64,000 nt of DNA from Serratia rhizosphaerae (GTDB taxonomy: Bacteria; Pseudomonadota; Gammaproteobacteria; Enterobacterales; Enterobacteriaceae), in NCBI RefSeq assembly GCF_009817885.1, contig NZ_CP041764.1:3968001-4032000 (forward strand). The letters are read 5' to 3'. A model generated the notes under the pieces. It ran no database searches. It saw nothing but the letters and a program-made list of their open reading frames with translations, and was not told where the DNA came from. The position numbers and the translations under genes are program-made. Below, piece by piece: positions 8,668-16,669 of this stretch; position 1 is the first letter of the stretch, and every line of letters begins with the position of its first letter.

Positions 8668-8735
8668 TGGTACAGTGCGCGCGTCAAAGCATGAGTGTTA
8701 CAATGGACGTGAACCGCACGAAAAGGAAAAGTGTT

Positions 8736-9524
8736 ATGTCTGAATCGCCAATAGCCCGCGACGACGAAAGGACGAGGGGTATTCAGGTCATCGCTCGCGC
8801 AGCGAAGATCCTCAACGCGTTGGGCGAAAAGCCAAACGGTATGAGTTTGGGCGAGATCGCCCAGCGGGTCGATCTGCCGCGTTCTACGGTGCAGCGTATT
8901 GTCGGCGCGCTGGACGATGCTCAGCTGGTACGCAGCCACGGCAGCGTCGGCGGGGTACGTCTGGGGCCGGCGCTGCTGCGTCTGATTACCAACGTGCATA
9001 CCGACGTGGTGGCGATCGCCCAGCCCTGGCTGCAGGCGCTGAGCGATGCGACCGGGGAAACCGTGTCGCTGGCGCGGGCCAACGGCCTGCAGCTGGCGGT
9101 GGTGCACTATATTGTTGCCGAGCGCGAGCTGCGCGTGGTGCCGCGGTTGGGCATGAACCTGCCGCTGTACAGCACCTCCGGCGGCCGGGCGCTGCTGGCG
9201 CTGGATAACGACGATGCGGCCCGCACGCTGCTGGGTGAGGCCTACCCGGCGATTACTGATTTAACGGTGCGTGATTTTCCCGCGCTGATGACGCGTCTGG
9301 CGGAGATTCGCCGAACCGGGCTGGCTTACGATCGCGGTGAGACGCTGGAAGGCATCTCCACCATGGCGGTGGCGATCGACACCATCCTGGGGCGTTTCTC
9401 CATCAGCCTGTTGATCCCCGGCCCGCGCCTGCAGAAAAATGAGGCGCATTACCGGACTGAAATTCTGAAGTGCAAAGAGGCGCTGATCGATGAAATCGGC
9501 AAAGTGGCGCTGCGTGATGAATAG
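8736..9524 (+). CDS. IclR-family transcriptional regulator
   Basis: A 262-aa regulator with an N-terminal winged helix-turn-helix (S-L-G-E-I-A-Q-R-V-D-L-P-R-S-T-V-Q-R-I, about residues 36-54) and a C-terminal GAF-like effector domain ending with G-I-S-T-M-A-V-A-I and a short helical tail. The start ATG at 8736 has AAAAGGAAAA in place; an in-frame ATG further upstream is less well placed. It is divergent from the efflux pair and 9 nt upstream of a universal stress gene, so it may control drug export and its own operon. Effector unknown. Confidence 0.88.
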   Translation: MSESPIARDDERTRGIQVIARAAKILNALGEKPNGMSLGEIAQRVDLPRSTVQRIVGALDDAQLVRSHGSVGGVRLGPALLRLITNVHTDVVAIAQPWLQALSDATGETVSLARANGLQLAVVHYIVAERELRVVPRLGMNLPLYSTSGGRALLALDNDDAARTLLGEAYPAITDLTVRDFPALMTRLAEIRRTGLAYDRGETLEGISTMAVAIDTILGRFSISLLIPGPRLQKNEAHYRTEILKCKEALIDEIGKVALRDE

Positions 9525-9533
9525 GAGCCTGAG

Positions 9534-9986
9534 ATGAAAACGTTGTTGGTGGCGGTGGATAATTCGGACGCGACGCAATATGTATTGGCCCTGGCCGCCG
9601 AACAGGCGCGGGCGCAGCAGGCGCAGGTGCTGGCGGTATGCTGTATTGATGCGGGTTATGCATTGTTGGTGAACGGCGATGAAGAGGGCGGCGAAGACCC
9701 GGCCGATTTTGCCTATGCCAATGACGAGCAGCAGGCGGCTGAAACGGTGGTGCGGCAGGCGCTGGCGGTGCTGAGCGAGGCCGGCGTCAGTGCCAGCGGC
9801 AAGGTGCTGGTCGGCGAGCCGGCGGAAGCGATTGTCGCGGAAGCGAAGGCGCAGAAGGCGGCGATGATCGTGATGGGGCGTCGCCAGATGTCATCCTTTA
9901 ACCGCCTGTTGAAAGGTTCGTGCAGCGTGGCGGTGGTCGAACATGCGCCTTGCCCGGTGCTGATCGACGTGCGCATTGACGAATAA
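9534..9986 (+). CDS. Universal stress protein, UspA family
   Basis: A 150-aa single-domain Usp protein. It begins K-T-L-L-V-A-V-D-N-S-D-A as usual for the family and ends with the nucleotide-binding loop M-G-R-R-Q-M-S-S-F-N-R-L-L-K-G-S-C-S (about residues 122-139), so it may bind ATP. It has an AGGAG ribosome site (AATAGGAGCCTGAG) and lies 9 nt after the IclR-type gene, so both are probably one transcript. It carries an acidic insertion (E-E-G-G-E-D) around residue 44. Physiological role unknown. Confidence 0.88.
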   Translation: MKTLLVAVDNSDATQYVLALAAEQARAQQAQVLAVCCIDAGYALLVNGDEEGGEDPADFAYANDEQQAAETVVRQALAVLSEAGVSASGKVLVGEPAEAIVAEAKAQKAAMIVMGRRQMSSFNRLLKGSCSVAVVEHAPCPVLIDVRIDE

Positions 9987-9988
9987 CC

Positions 9989-10011
9989 TGCGGTGGGCCA
10001 GGCCCACCGCA
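9989..10011. terminator. Stem-loop between convergent usp and sbcB
   Basis: GCGGTGGGC and GCCCACCGC form a strong stem just after the usp stop. There is no clear T tract on either side, so it is only a probable terminator. Confidence 0.5.
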
Positions 10012-10019
10012 CTCCTGCC

Positions 10020-11450
10020 TTACCCGACCAGCTGCTTACCATAATCAAACAGCGCTTTTAGCTGCGCCATTTTGGCGTTGTCGCCTTCATGCAGGTTATA
10101 CAGCGCTTCCAACTGCAGAATATAGGCCTGCACCCGCTCGGCGTTGAGCACTTCCCGACGGTGCTGCAGCCAGCGTTGTTGTTCGGCATCGTCCAGCGTG
10201 TTCGGATAGTTGCGTGCGCGGTAGCGGAACAGCAACTCCTTCATGCGGCCGTCGCCAAAGGCCAGATCCAGCGCCGGCAGGTTTTGCGGCTTGGTTTGCA
10301 AAATGATTTTCATCGCCGCTTTATCGGCATCGCTGAAGAAACCATCGTACAGTTTGGCGTCGACGTCGTCGGCCGGGGTGAAGGGCTCCGCTTCGGCATA
10401 CAGCGCTACCACTTTCTCGCGGACTTCCGGGTGCTGACGCAGAATCTGCAGGTTATCCAGGCAGGCCTGGCGATCGATGCCCAGCCGTTCGGCATTTTCC
10501 GGCAGCAGGGTTTTGGCCGGCGCCAGCACCGGGCATTTATTGATATGCACCAGTTTGATCGGCGCCGGCGGCTGATCGGCCGCCAGCTGGTCGCGGCGGG
10601 TATATAAGCGTTCGCGCAACTGATCGGCATTCAGATCCAGCAGCGGGGAGATGTCGCCGGCCAGATCGCAGACGATCACCGCATTTTTATTCTCCGGGTG
10701 CCAGGCCAGCGGCGCGATCCAGCTGGTGTTGCTGCGTGCCGCGCCGAACATGCCGGAAACGTGCACCAGCGGCGTCATCTCGGCAATGTCGATCAACGCA
10801 TTCAGCTTGTGCTTGTTGCGGTGCTGCAGCAGGTAGTCGAACAGGCGCGGCTGCGCCTGCTTCAGCAGCTTGGCCATGGCAATGGTGGCATACACGTCCG
10901 ACATCGCGTCGTGCGCCTGTTCATGCTCGACGCCGTTGGCGCGGGTCAGGTGCTCCAGACGGAAGCTGGGGAAGCCCTCGTCATTTTCCGGCCAGACAAT
11001 TCCCTCTGGCCGCAGAGCGTAACAGGCGCGCATCACATCCAGCAGATCCCAGCGTGAATTACCGTTTTGCCAGCTGTAGGCATAAGGATCGTGGAAGTTG
11101 CGGTAAAAAATATTGCGGCTGACCTCATCGTCGAAACGAATATTGTTGTAGCCGAGGATACAGGTGCCGGGAACGCTGAAGGCTTCGTTGATCTGACGGG
11201 CAAACTCGGCTTCGCAAACGCCTTTGGCCAGCGCCTCCTGCGGCGTAATACCGGTAATCATCACCGCTTCCGGATCCGGCAGGTAGTCATCCGCCGGGGT
11301 GCAGTAGATCACCAGCGGCTCTTCGATGATATTGAAGTCCATATCGGTGCGCACGCCGGCAAACTGGGCTGGACGATCCAGCGACGGACTTTTGCCAAAG
11401 GTCTCATAGTCGTGGATGTAAAACGTATTCTGTCTGCTGTTGTTTTTCAC
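10020..11450 (-). CDS. sbcB: Exodeoxyribonuclease I
   Basis: A 476-aa single-strand 3'-5' DNA exonuclease acting in recombination and mismatch repair. The DEDD-type active site is visible: D14 and E16 in H-D-Y-E-T-F-G, and the H-D-A-M-S-D motif near residue 180 carrying the third-motif H and D. Length and collinearity match E. coli SbcB (475 aa), with the SH3-like middle and helical C-terminal domains present. Start at 11450. It stands alone between convergent usp and the AT-rich module, a position related to sbcB-yeeA in E. coli, although here yeeA is 6 kb away with accessory genes between. Confidence 0.95.
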   Translation of the reverse strand: MKNNSRQNTFYIHDYETFGKSPSLDRPAQFAGVRTDMDFNIIEEPLVIYCTPADDYLPDPEAVMITGITPQEALAKGVCEAEFARQINEAFSVPGTCILGYNNIRFDDEVSRNIFYRNFHDPYAYSWQNGNSRWDLLDVMRACYALRPEGIVWPENDEGFPSFRLEHLTRANGVEHEQAHDAMSDVYATIAMAKLLKQAQPRLFDYLLQHRNKHKLNALIDIAEMTPLVHVSGMFGAARSNTSWIAPLAWHPENKNAVIVCDLAGDISPLLDLNADQLRERLYTRRDQLAADQPPAPIKLVHINKCPVLAPAKTLLPENAERLGIDRQACLDNLQILRQHPEVREKVVALYAEAEPFTPADDVDAKLYDGFFSDADKAAMKIILQTKPQNLPALDLAFGDGRMKELLFRYRARNYPNTLDDAEQQRWLQHRREVLNAERVQAYILQLEALYNLHEGDNAKMAQLKALFDYGKQLVG

Positions 11451-11758
11451 TGTCTGAGCTTGTCCGCGTTTGTCATCTGATTGACAGATTTAAAGGTGTT
11501 TCACCCTTGATCCGCTGCGTTTGCTACATGGTAAACCATCTTCGGGCAGTCCAGAAGGGGAATGCGGCCGGTTTTGCTGCGCAGGTTCAGTCTAAAAGGA
11601 ATTATCGATAGGTTGTATGGGGCAGCGCCCGAACATTGGTAGGAGGGCCTTTGACGTGCCTGAGAGGTTCATCGTGCTATGGAATATGAAACCATTCGGG
11701 TATGTGCATGAGTAGACCTCCTCCAAGTATTGAAAACGACTCATGGGATTTTTGAAGG
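11451..11758. other. Intergenic region, nothing recognised
   Basis: About 308 bp between the start of sbcB and the end of the AT-rich module. It should contain the sbcB promoter. I see no gene, tRNA or strong hairpin. Composition changes here from GC-rich to AT-rich, marking the boundary of the accessory patch. Confidence 0.5.
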
Positions 11759-12163
11759 CTATGAGGCAAGACTATCAATAAACATAAGGGTAAAACCAAC
11801 GGAAATTAAAGTGGCCGCTACCATATGCATACTATAATACCTATTTATCCATGCCTTCAAAGGTTCGGGTAATGATTGCACATATTCATAGGAGATTTTT
11901 GGCATTTTGGTACCCCTCCCCAACTTAATAGTTTTATTTTTGAGAAGCTTCCTGAAAAATCCAACGACAAATAGGCTTGTAAAAAAACCGCCCTTGGAAT
12001 AAACAACGTAAACATCCGGCATGATAAGATCACTGGATAAATACCGGGATAAAACCTCCTCATATCTTTTCTTTGTGAAACCAAAGTACACCATAATAAA
12101 TATGAAAAAAGTAGTACCAGAGAAACCAAGCACTGTCCCGAAAAACATTAAATAGAAACTCAT
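11759..12163 (-). CDS. Small membrane protein, candidate immunity protein (copy 2)
   Basis: A 134-aa protein with three or so hydrophobic helices (about residues 5-25, 58-75, 112-130). Start taken at ATG 12161-12163 because the product then aligns with the neighbour at 12279-12689; a GTG 48 nt upstream is possible. Shared features with that neighbour and with the broken gene at 285-688 are F-x-x-x-x-x-Y-F-[GS]-[FIY]-x-K-K-x-Y, a central TM, a [FV]-x-[NQ]-[AS]-L-P-E segment and W-I-[NK]-R-Y-[YF]. It lies on the same strand as and behind a toxin-like gene, and pore-forming toxins are usually countered by membrane immunity proteins, hence the proposal. No known family was recognised. Confidence 0.65.
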   Translation of the reverse strand: MSFYLMFFGTVLGFSGTTFFIFIMVYFGFTKKRYEEVLSRYLSSDLIMPDVYVVYSKGGFFTSLFVVGFFRKLLKNKTIKLGRGTKMPKISYEYVQSLPEPLKAWINRYYSMHMVAATLISVGFTLMFIDSLAS

Positions 12164-12278
12164 TGGCGATATCTCATCATTATTTTTAAACAATATCGGC
12201 AGCGTAATCACTATACTTTCTGCCCATATAGCCGTTAACAGCCCTCCTACCAGATAGCAATAATGGTTTTAGTCTCCG

Positions 12279-12689
12279 TCACGAGATAGGTAGCCAGTCG
12301 GGTAGATACATCAGCACCCCTCCCAAGAGCATTGAAAATGACCAGATTAAAAAGAGGTGAAAGTAGCGTTTAATCCAACGTGTTTCACTCTCTGGTAAAG
12401 CATTGACAAAATCGTAAGATTCATTCCCAAGGTACTCATTTTTGGACAGTTGAATGCGCTTTCGGGTCAGAAGCTGCCAAAAAAATATGGTAACGATCAT
12501 GCTGCCAAAATATCCCGCGGAAGCGGCAAGCATATCAAATCGCCTCATAAACAAACCATGTGATAAATATTTTGAAATCGTGTTGTTATAATCTTTTTTT
12601 ATGTAAGAAAAATAGGCAATGCTAAAAATAAAGAGCAACATCCCTAGGAAGGCTATTATTGTACCAAAATTTCTAACTGCATCACTCAT
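12279..12689 (-). CDS. Small membrane protein, candidate immunity protein (copy 1)
   Basis: A 136-aa membrane protein beginning M-S-D-A-V-R-N-F-G-T-I-I with TM helices at about residues 8-28, 56-72 and 112-130. It starts 12 nt after the stop of the glycine-zipper protein, so the two are surely co-transcribed. It is a diverged paralogue of the protein encoded at 11759-12163 (same helix spacing, Y-F-S-Y-I-K-K-D-Y and W-I-K-R-Y motifs). The position directly after a candidate pore-forming toxin suggests it is the cognate immunity protein (inference). Base composition is clearly lower in GC than the flanking core genes. Confidence 0.72.
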   Translation of the reverse strand: MSDAVRNFGTIIAFLGMLLFIFSIAYFSYIKKDYNNTISKYLSHGLFMRRFDMLAASAGYFGSMIVTIFFWQLLTRKRIQLSKNEYLGNESYDFVNALPESETRWIKRYFHLFLIWSFSMLLGGVLMYLPDWLPIS

Positions 12690-12701
12690 AATTTACCTAT
12701 G

Positions 12702-13658
12702 TTACTTAAACAAGATATCGGCCATGCCGCGTCCTACACCTCTACCAATAGCTTCACCTGCGGTGGTCCCAGCGTATGCTCCAATACCACTGCCTATGAT
12801 GGCACATGCTACGCCGGCACTACCGGCCATAGGGGCACTGATAATTCCTAAGGCAACACAAACTCCACCCCCAGCCAGAGCTCCCCAGGTACCTCCAGCT
12901 GAACCTAATCCTACTCCGCCAACAAAGGCGCCGTATTCTTTGAAGGCAACATGACCGCATTCATTCTCGCGGCCGGTTGTACAGGCATGATACACGTCAT
13001 TGGTCGTGCTGGTCGCTGATATTGCCAAACCCACCCATCCAGCATTCTTCATAAATTTAATGGCTCTGCTGGTTCCATCCAGATAAGTCGAATAACCTCT
13101 AATCGCGCCCACGCCAACCGTAGACCACTCATGGACAATTGAGCGGCTTGACAAATTCAGGGCGCTTTTGATGCTGTCATACGGACGCAGATTCAGGATT
13201 TTACGCGTTAGTCGGCTGAATACAGGTTTATCCAGCATCACTTTGAGCTCCCCAAACAGGCGATTCCGTTCGACAAAAAACTGCTGACCAATTAGCGTAC
13301 CTTGGGTGCGGAACTGGTTCTGATAGGTAGCTTCTACTTTTCGCAATATTTCATCAATTCGTTCAAAGTAGCGTTTCCCTGAATCACTGGCGATGCCTAA
13401 TCCGGTGCTGCTGCCATTAAGTATGGTGGCGAGAGTGTCGTAATTGCGCTGCAGAAATGTCGCTTGTTCGGCATCCACCTGCGCCATCGCTTTATTCACC
13501 TGGTTTTTGGCCCGGCGTAAATGGTGTAGGGCTGGGCCTTGGTGGGGGTTGTGCGGATCGGCAACGATCAGAATATGTCCCGGCTTCACCCATGGAGTAT
13601 CGGCATTGAGCTGCAGGTAATAGCGGGCGGCTTCGCTGTTTGGGTTTCTGAACAGCAT
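12702..13658 (-). CDS. LysM-like/glycine-zipper candidate pore-forming effector (N-terminus frameshifted)
   Basis: As it stands this frame encodes 318 aa from ATG 13656-13658. It has an N-terminal LysM-like piece (P-W-V-K-P-G-H-I-L-I-V-A-D-P, about residues 23-36), a helical middle, and a C-terminal third dense in glycine and alanine (about residues 235-310, with G-x-x-x-G repeats) typical of membrane-inserting domains. The same frame stays open upstream and reads G-Y-C-V-V-E-T-P-G-S-L-T-S-Q-A-N into the Met, but has no start codon. A good start (ATG 13736-13738 with AAGGAGT) lies in another frame; one extra C near 13707-13709 would join them as M-A-Y-L-P-V-N-G-L-N-P-G-Y-C-V-V-E. So the gene is probably frameshifted. 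Two membrane proteins follow it. It may be a type VI-secreted or bacteriocin-like toxin; no secretion genes are nearby. Confidence 0.65.
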   Translation of the reverse strand: MLFRNPNSEAARYYLQLNADTPWVKPGHILIVADPHNPHQGPALHHLRRAKNQVNKAMAQVDAEQATFLQRNYDTLATILNGSSTGLGIASDSGKRYFERIDEILRKVEATYQNQFRTQGTLIGQQFFVERNRLFGELKVMLDKPVFSRLTRKILNLRPYDSIKSALNLSSRSIVHEWSTVGVGAIRGYSTYLDGTSRAIKFMKNAGWVGLAISATSTTNDVYHACTTGRENECGHVAFKEYGAFVGGVGLGSAGGTWGALAGGGVCVALGIISAPMAGSAGVACAIIGSGIGAYAGTTAGEAIGRGVGRGMADILFK

Positions 13659-13815
13659 GTTTGCCTGCGAAGTGAGCGAACCAGGGGTTTCAACAACGCA
13701 GTAACCAGGTTCAATCCGTTGACGGGGAGGTAGGCCATGGGGTGACTCCTTGTCATAGTCGATAGGGACTTTTAGCCTATGTACCTTAAACTAACCTTAC
13801 CTAATATTTCAACGG

Positions 13816-14058
13816 CTACAGGTCGCTAACCAGCCACTGATCGGCTTCTTCAAACATCTCTTCCAGCAGGCGGTTCAGTTTTTCTTTGTCGCTCTTGCTG
13901 ACATCCGTATTCAGGCCGTTGGCCTGCATGGGTTTTACCCTCACTTCGGCATCGGGAAAAATCTTGTGCACCCGCCTTGTCAGTTCGTCCTTGATAATCC
14001 CGGCCGCGCCCGGCAATCCCTGCACATTACGTTGGTCAAAAATCAGCTCTACAAACAT
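13816..14058 (-). CDS. DinI-like SOS protein
   Basis: An 80-aa protein of the DinI family: hydrophobic start M-F-V-E-L-I-F-D, L-T-R-R-V-H-K-I-F-P-D-A-E-V-R-V-K in the middle, and the acidic C-terminal helix L-L-E-E-M-F-E-E-A-D-Q-W-L-V. DinI binds RecA filaments through that acidic helix and tunes SOS induction. A perfect LexA box lies 18 bp before the start, so the gene is DNA-damage-inducible. The candidate toxin gene begins about 80 bp downstream on the same strand with no clear terminator between. Confidence 0.85.
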   Translation of the reverse strand: MFVELIFDQRNVQGLPGAAGIIKDELTRRVHKIFPDAEVRVKPMQANGLNTDVSKSDKEKLNRLLEEMFEEADQWLVSDL

Positions 14059-14076
14059 ATCATCATCTTTAGGTTA

Positions 14077-14092
14077 CTGTGATTGTGTACAG
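14077..14092. promoter_or_regulatory. LexA (SOS) box
   Basis: Exact CTGT-N8-ACAG with flanking TA on both sides, 18 bp before the DinI-like start. It predicts LexA repression of that gene and possibly of the genes downstream on the same strand. Confidence 0.88.
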
Positions 14093-14215
14093 TATTCTTA
14101 TCCGTAAGGTGTCTTTCCGTCAAGCAGAGCAGAGTGCACATGCCTCTATGCGTAGATAAAAGAGAGCCAGGAAAAGAGCGGATGATGAAATAGGTTTAAT
14201 TTCAATGCATTATTC

Positions 14216-14374
14216 TTAACATGTCGGATGCTTGGCAACGCTGGTTTTTTGCTCGGCGTAGCTTCCTGGCTGGTGATGATGGTCATTCAACGTGCAGAAC
14301 GTGCCGATGATTGCTGCCCAGAACAGGGCGCACATCAAGAGTACCGCTGACCAGACTTTTTGGTTGTAGCTCAT
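14216..14374 (-). CDS. Small single-TM protein, YmiA-like
   Basis: A 52-aa protein from ATG 14372-14374: M-S-Y-N-Q-K-V-W-S-A-V-L-L-M-C-A-L-F-W, a single hydrophobic helix (about residues 7-28), then a histidine-rich hydrophilic tail. The K-x-W-x-A-V-x-L-x-x-A-L-F-W pattern resembles E. coli YmiA, a small membrane protein of unknown function. Upstream is a weak GGAA. An alternative start 30 nt upstream adds a hydrophobic M-I-F-P-F-Y-F. It could be a chance frame, but composition and pattern argue for a gene. Confidence 0.55.
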   Translation of the reverse strand: MSYNQKVWSAVLLMCALFWAAIIGTFCTLNDHHHQPGSYAEQKTSVAKHPTC

Positions 14375-14628
14375 AGTGGTTCCGAAATAAAAGGGAAAAA
14401 TCACGCGTATTAAGACAGAGATAATATAAATAATCCTTCAACGAACCGATTAAATATCTTGAGTGTGAATATAAGAGTGTAACTAAAGATATTGTATGGA
14501 TTTCAGTTCAAACCCTAATGAAGCCTTAACGGCGATATTTGTTTTCTCTCCGCATAGTTGATTGATGATGCGTTTAATTATCGCCTTTTAAAATCCGTTT
14601 TATTCTATCCTTCTACGAGTAAAACGAT

Positions 14629-15738
14629 ATGAAAACTTTGTTGCTGACGGGCGCTACCGGCTTTCTGGGTGGTGCGGTGCTGGAGAAGTTACTAACTGAA
14701 AGGCATCCGGTAAAATATCTGTTATTAGTGCGCGCTGAAAATAAAGAACAGGGGCTGGTACGGATTAAAAATAATATGGTCAAGTTTAACCTGACGCCTG
14801 AAGTATTAGATAGAATTACACCGGAAAGTATTTTGTTGGGAGATTTGGCCGACGCGGAAAGTTTCCTGATGGATGCGCGCTTAAATAATGTGACGCACGT
14901 GATTAACTGTGCGGCGGTGGCGTCATTTGGCAATAACCCGCTGATCTGGAAAGTTAACGTTGAGGGTACGCTGGCACTGGCCAGCAGAATGGCGCAGGTG
15001 GAAGGGCTGCAGCGTTTTTTACACGTCGGCACCGCCATGTCCTGTACGCCGGAACCGGGCGCGCTAGTGGCAGAAAGCGGCGAGTTTGCCGAAGACGCCG
15101 AGCATCTGGTGGAATACACCCGTTCCAAATCTGCCATTGAACAGCTGATGCGTCAGCAACTGCCGCAGCTGCCGTTGGTGATTGCCCGGCCGTCGATCGT
15201 CGTCGGCCACACGCGCCTTGGTTGCCAGCCATCCAGCAGCATTTTTTGGGTATTCAGCATGGCGCTGATGCTGCGCAAATTTATGTGTTCGCTACAGGAC
15301 AAAATTGACGTGATCCCGGCGGATTACTGCGCCGATGCGCTGGTGATGTTGCTGAACGGCGAACGGCTGGAGAGCGATGTGTACCATATCTCCGCCGGGG
15401 CGGAGCGCAGCGTCAGCTTTGCCGATATCGACCGCGCCATGGCCAGCGCTTTGGAGCAGGCACCGGTCGGTGAACACTATGCGCAGGTCAGCTATGAGGC
15501 GCTGGTGAAGATGCGCCGTCAACTTAAGGATATCTTCGGCCCGTGCAACGAACGACTGATGCTGAAAGCGATGCGCCTGTACGGCTCGTTCGCCATGCTC
15601 AACGTGCGTTTTAGCAATGATAAACTGCTGAAGCTGGGGATGCCGCAGCCGCCGCGTTTTACCGATTATCTCGCACACTGTGTGGCTAGCACCCGCGGCC
15701 AGTCGATTCCGCAGCAGATGGCGATAGACTTTAAATAA
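14629..15738 (+). CDS. NAD(P)-binding SDR of the fatty acyl-CoA/thioester reductase type
   Basis: A 369-aa extended short-chain dehydrogenase of the Male-sterile/NAD_binding_4 type, the domain that reduces acyl thioesters in fatty acyl-CoA reductases and at the end of some NRPS/PKS lines. The G-A-T-G-F-L-G nucleotide loop is at residues 8-14, H-V-I-N-C-A-A near residue 88, and the catalytic Y-T-R-S-K (YxxxK) near residue 165. A conserved R-P-S-I-V-V-G follows. There is no acyl-carrier or adenylation domain, so it acts alone or on a partner encoded elsewhere. Its gene is convergent with the S24 repressor gene (6 bp gap). Substrate unknown. Upstream (14405-14628) is AT-rich, without another gene. 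Confidence 0.82.
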   Translation: MKTLLLTGATGFLGGAVLEKLLTERHPVKYLLLVRAENKEQGLVRIKNNMVKFNLTPEVLDRITPESILLGDLADAESFLMDARLNNVTHVINCAAVASFGNNPLIWKVNVEGTLALASRMAQVEGLQRFLHVGTAMSCTPEPGALVAESGEFAEDAEHLVEYTRSKSAIEQLMRQQLPQLPLVIARPSIVVGHTRLGCQPSSSIFWVFSMALMLRKFMCSLQDKIDVIPADYCADALVMLLNGERLESDVYHISAGAERSVSFADIDRAMASALEQAPVGEHYAQVSYEALVKMRRQLKDIFGPCNERLMLKAMRLYGSFAMLNVRFSNDKLLKLGMPQPPRFTDYLAHCVASTRGQSIPQQMAIDFK

Positions 15739-15744
15739 GCGCGC

Positions 15745-16491
15745 TTACCAGGATGAGGATGACCAGAACACCCGGCCGAGCACCACCAGCTGATCTTTAC
15801 GCTGCTGATAGCTGAGGTACTCATCCTGGTACTCCTCACGGTTCAGCGAGCGGATAATCACGCCGCCGTCCGGCTGCTCCAGCAGTACTTTGACACGCAG
15901 GAGATTGCCGTGGCGGATGGCGTAGGTTTTGCCTTCACGGATGCGTAAATCGTCGGTATTGATGCCGACCACGTCACCGTCCTGCAGGCGCGGCTCCATG
16001 CTGGAGCCGGAGATGCGGATAATCCGCGCGGCATTCACCGGTACGCCCATCTTGTGCAGATAGTAGCGGCGGAAAATCAGCGAAAATTCTTCGCGGTCGA
16101 CGATCTCATAACAGCCGTCGCCCGCAGAGAAATCGATATCCAGCAGGGGGATCTCCACAAACTCTTCCTTGTCCTGGTTGGTGTCTTCCCACACCACCGG
16201 CTTCAGGCGGGCAGGCTGAAAGTCTGACGCCGTATCGACGTTATCAAAGGGTTTGGCCAGCTGCTTTTCATGGAAAACATCGAACCAGCCCTTGGGTAAA
16301 TTCAGCCTGGCCTCAATCCGCCTGGCGAGGTTGTCGCCAAGATTGCGTGAAGATTTGTCCCCGATGATTTGGCTCAGCGTGGGCGCGGAAGACTCCACCA
16401 GGGCGGCGAACTCGTTCTGGTTGGTGCCGTTGCGTGCGTAGCGGGCCATCAGGTCGCGCAAATTATTGCGTCTTATTTCTTTGGTTTCCAT
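15745..16491 (-). CDS. CI-like repressor with HTH and S24 autoprotease domain
   Basis: A 248-aa protein with an N-terminal helix-turn-helix (about residues 24-45, with N-Q-N-E-F-A-A-L-V-E-S-S-A-P-T-L-S-Q-I) and a LexA/CI-type peptidase S24 domain. The serine of G-S-S-M-E-P (S164) and the lysine in L-L-R-V-K (K201) form the self-cleavage dyad, and S-A-G at 122-124 offers the Ala-Gly cleavage site. It would be inactivated on RecA activation like lambda CI. There is no prophage here, so it is a domesticated or stand-alone regulator. It is divergent from the AmpD-like amidase gene across a set of TTTAGC/GCTAAA palindromes that probably are its operators. Confidence 0.88.
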   Translation of the reverse strand: METKEIRRNNLRDLMARYARNGTNQNEFAALVESSAPTLSQIIGDKSSRNLGDNLARRIEARLNLPKGWFDVFHEKQLAKPFDNVDTASDFQPARLKPVVWEDTNQDKEEFVEIPLLDIDFSAGDGCYEIVDREEFSLIFRRYYLHKMGVPVNAARIIRISGSSMEPRLQDGDVVGINTDDLRIREGKTYAIRHGNLLRVKVLLEQPDGGVIIRSLNREEYQDEYLSYQQRKDQLVVLGRVFWSSSSW

Positions 16492-16509
16492 GGGCGGATA
16501 ATCGCACTC

Positions 16510-16575
16510 TTTAGCAAAAAGGTAAATATTTTATCCGCTAAAAACGCTTGCTAAAAATTTAGCGTTTAGCTAAAA
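16510..16575. promoter_or_regulatory. Operator array between S24 repressor and amidase genes
   Basis: The hexamer TTTAGC or its complement GCTAAA occurs five or six times in about 65 bp. Clear palindromes are GCTAAA-AA-TTTAGC (16550-16563) and TTTAGCTAAA (16565-16574), with further single copies at 16510-16515 and 16537-16542. The two-fold symmetry and position point to the S24 repressor. Confidence 0.65.
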
Positions 16576-16669
16576 CTAAAGTCGTGGTGATGTTCATGCC
16601 ACCCAGCCTTCGCGTATCATGATGCTATGCGAATATCTTTGAACAACTAACGCAAAGAGGGAATCTGCG

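Noticed and set aside
16510..16575. LexA box in the S24 repressor/amidase gap
   Set aside because: No CTGT-N8-ACAG there; the repeats are TTTAGC/GCTAAA and belong to another regulator.
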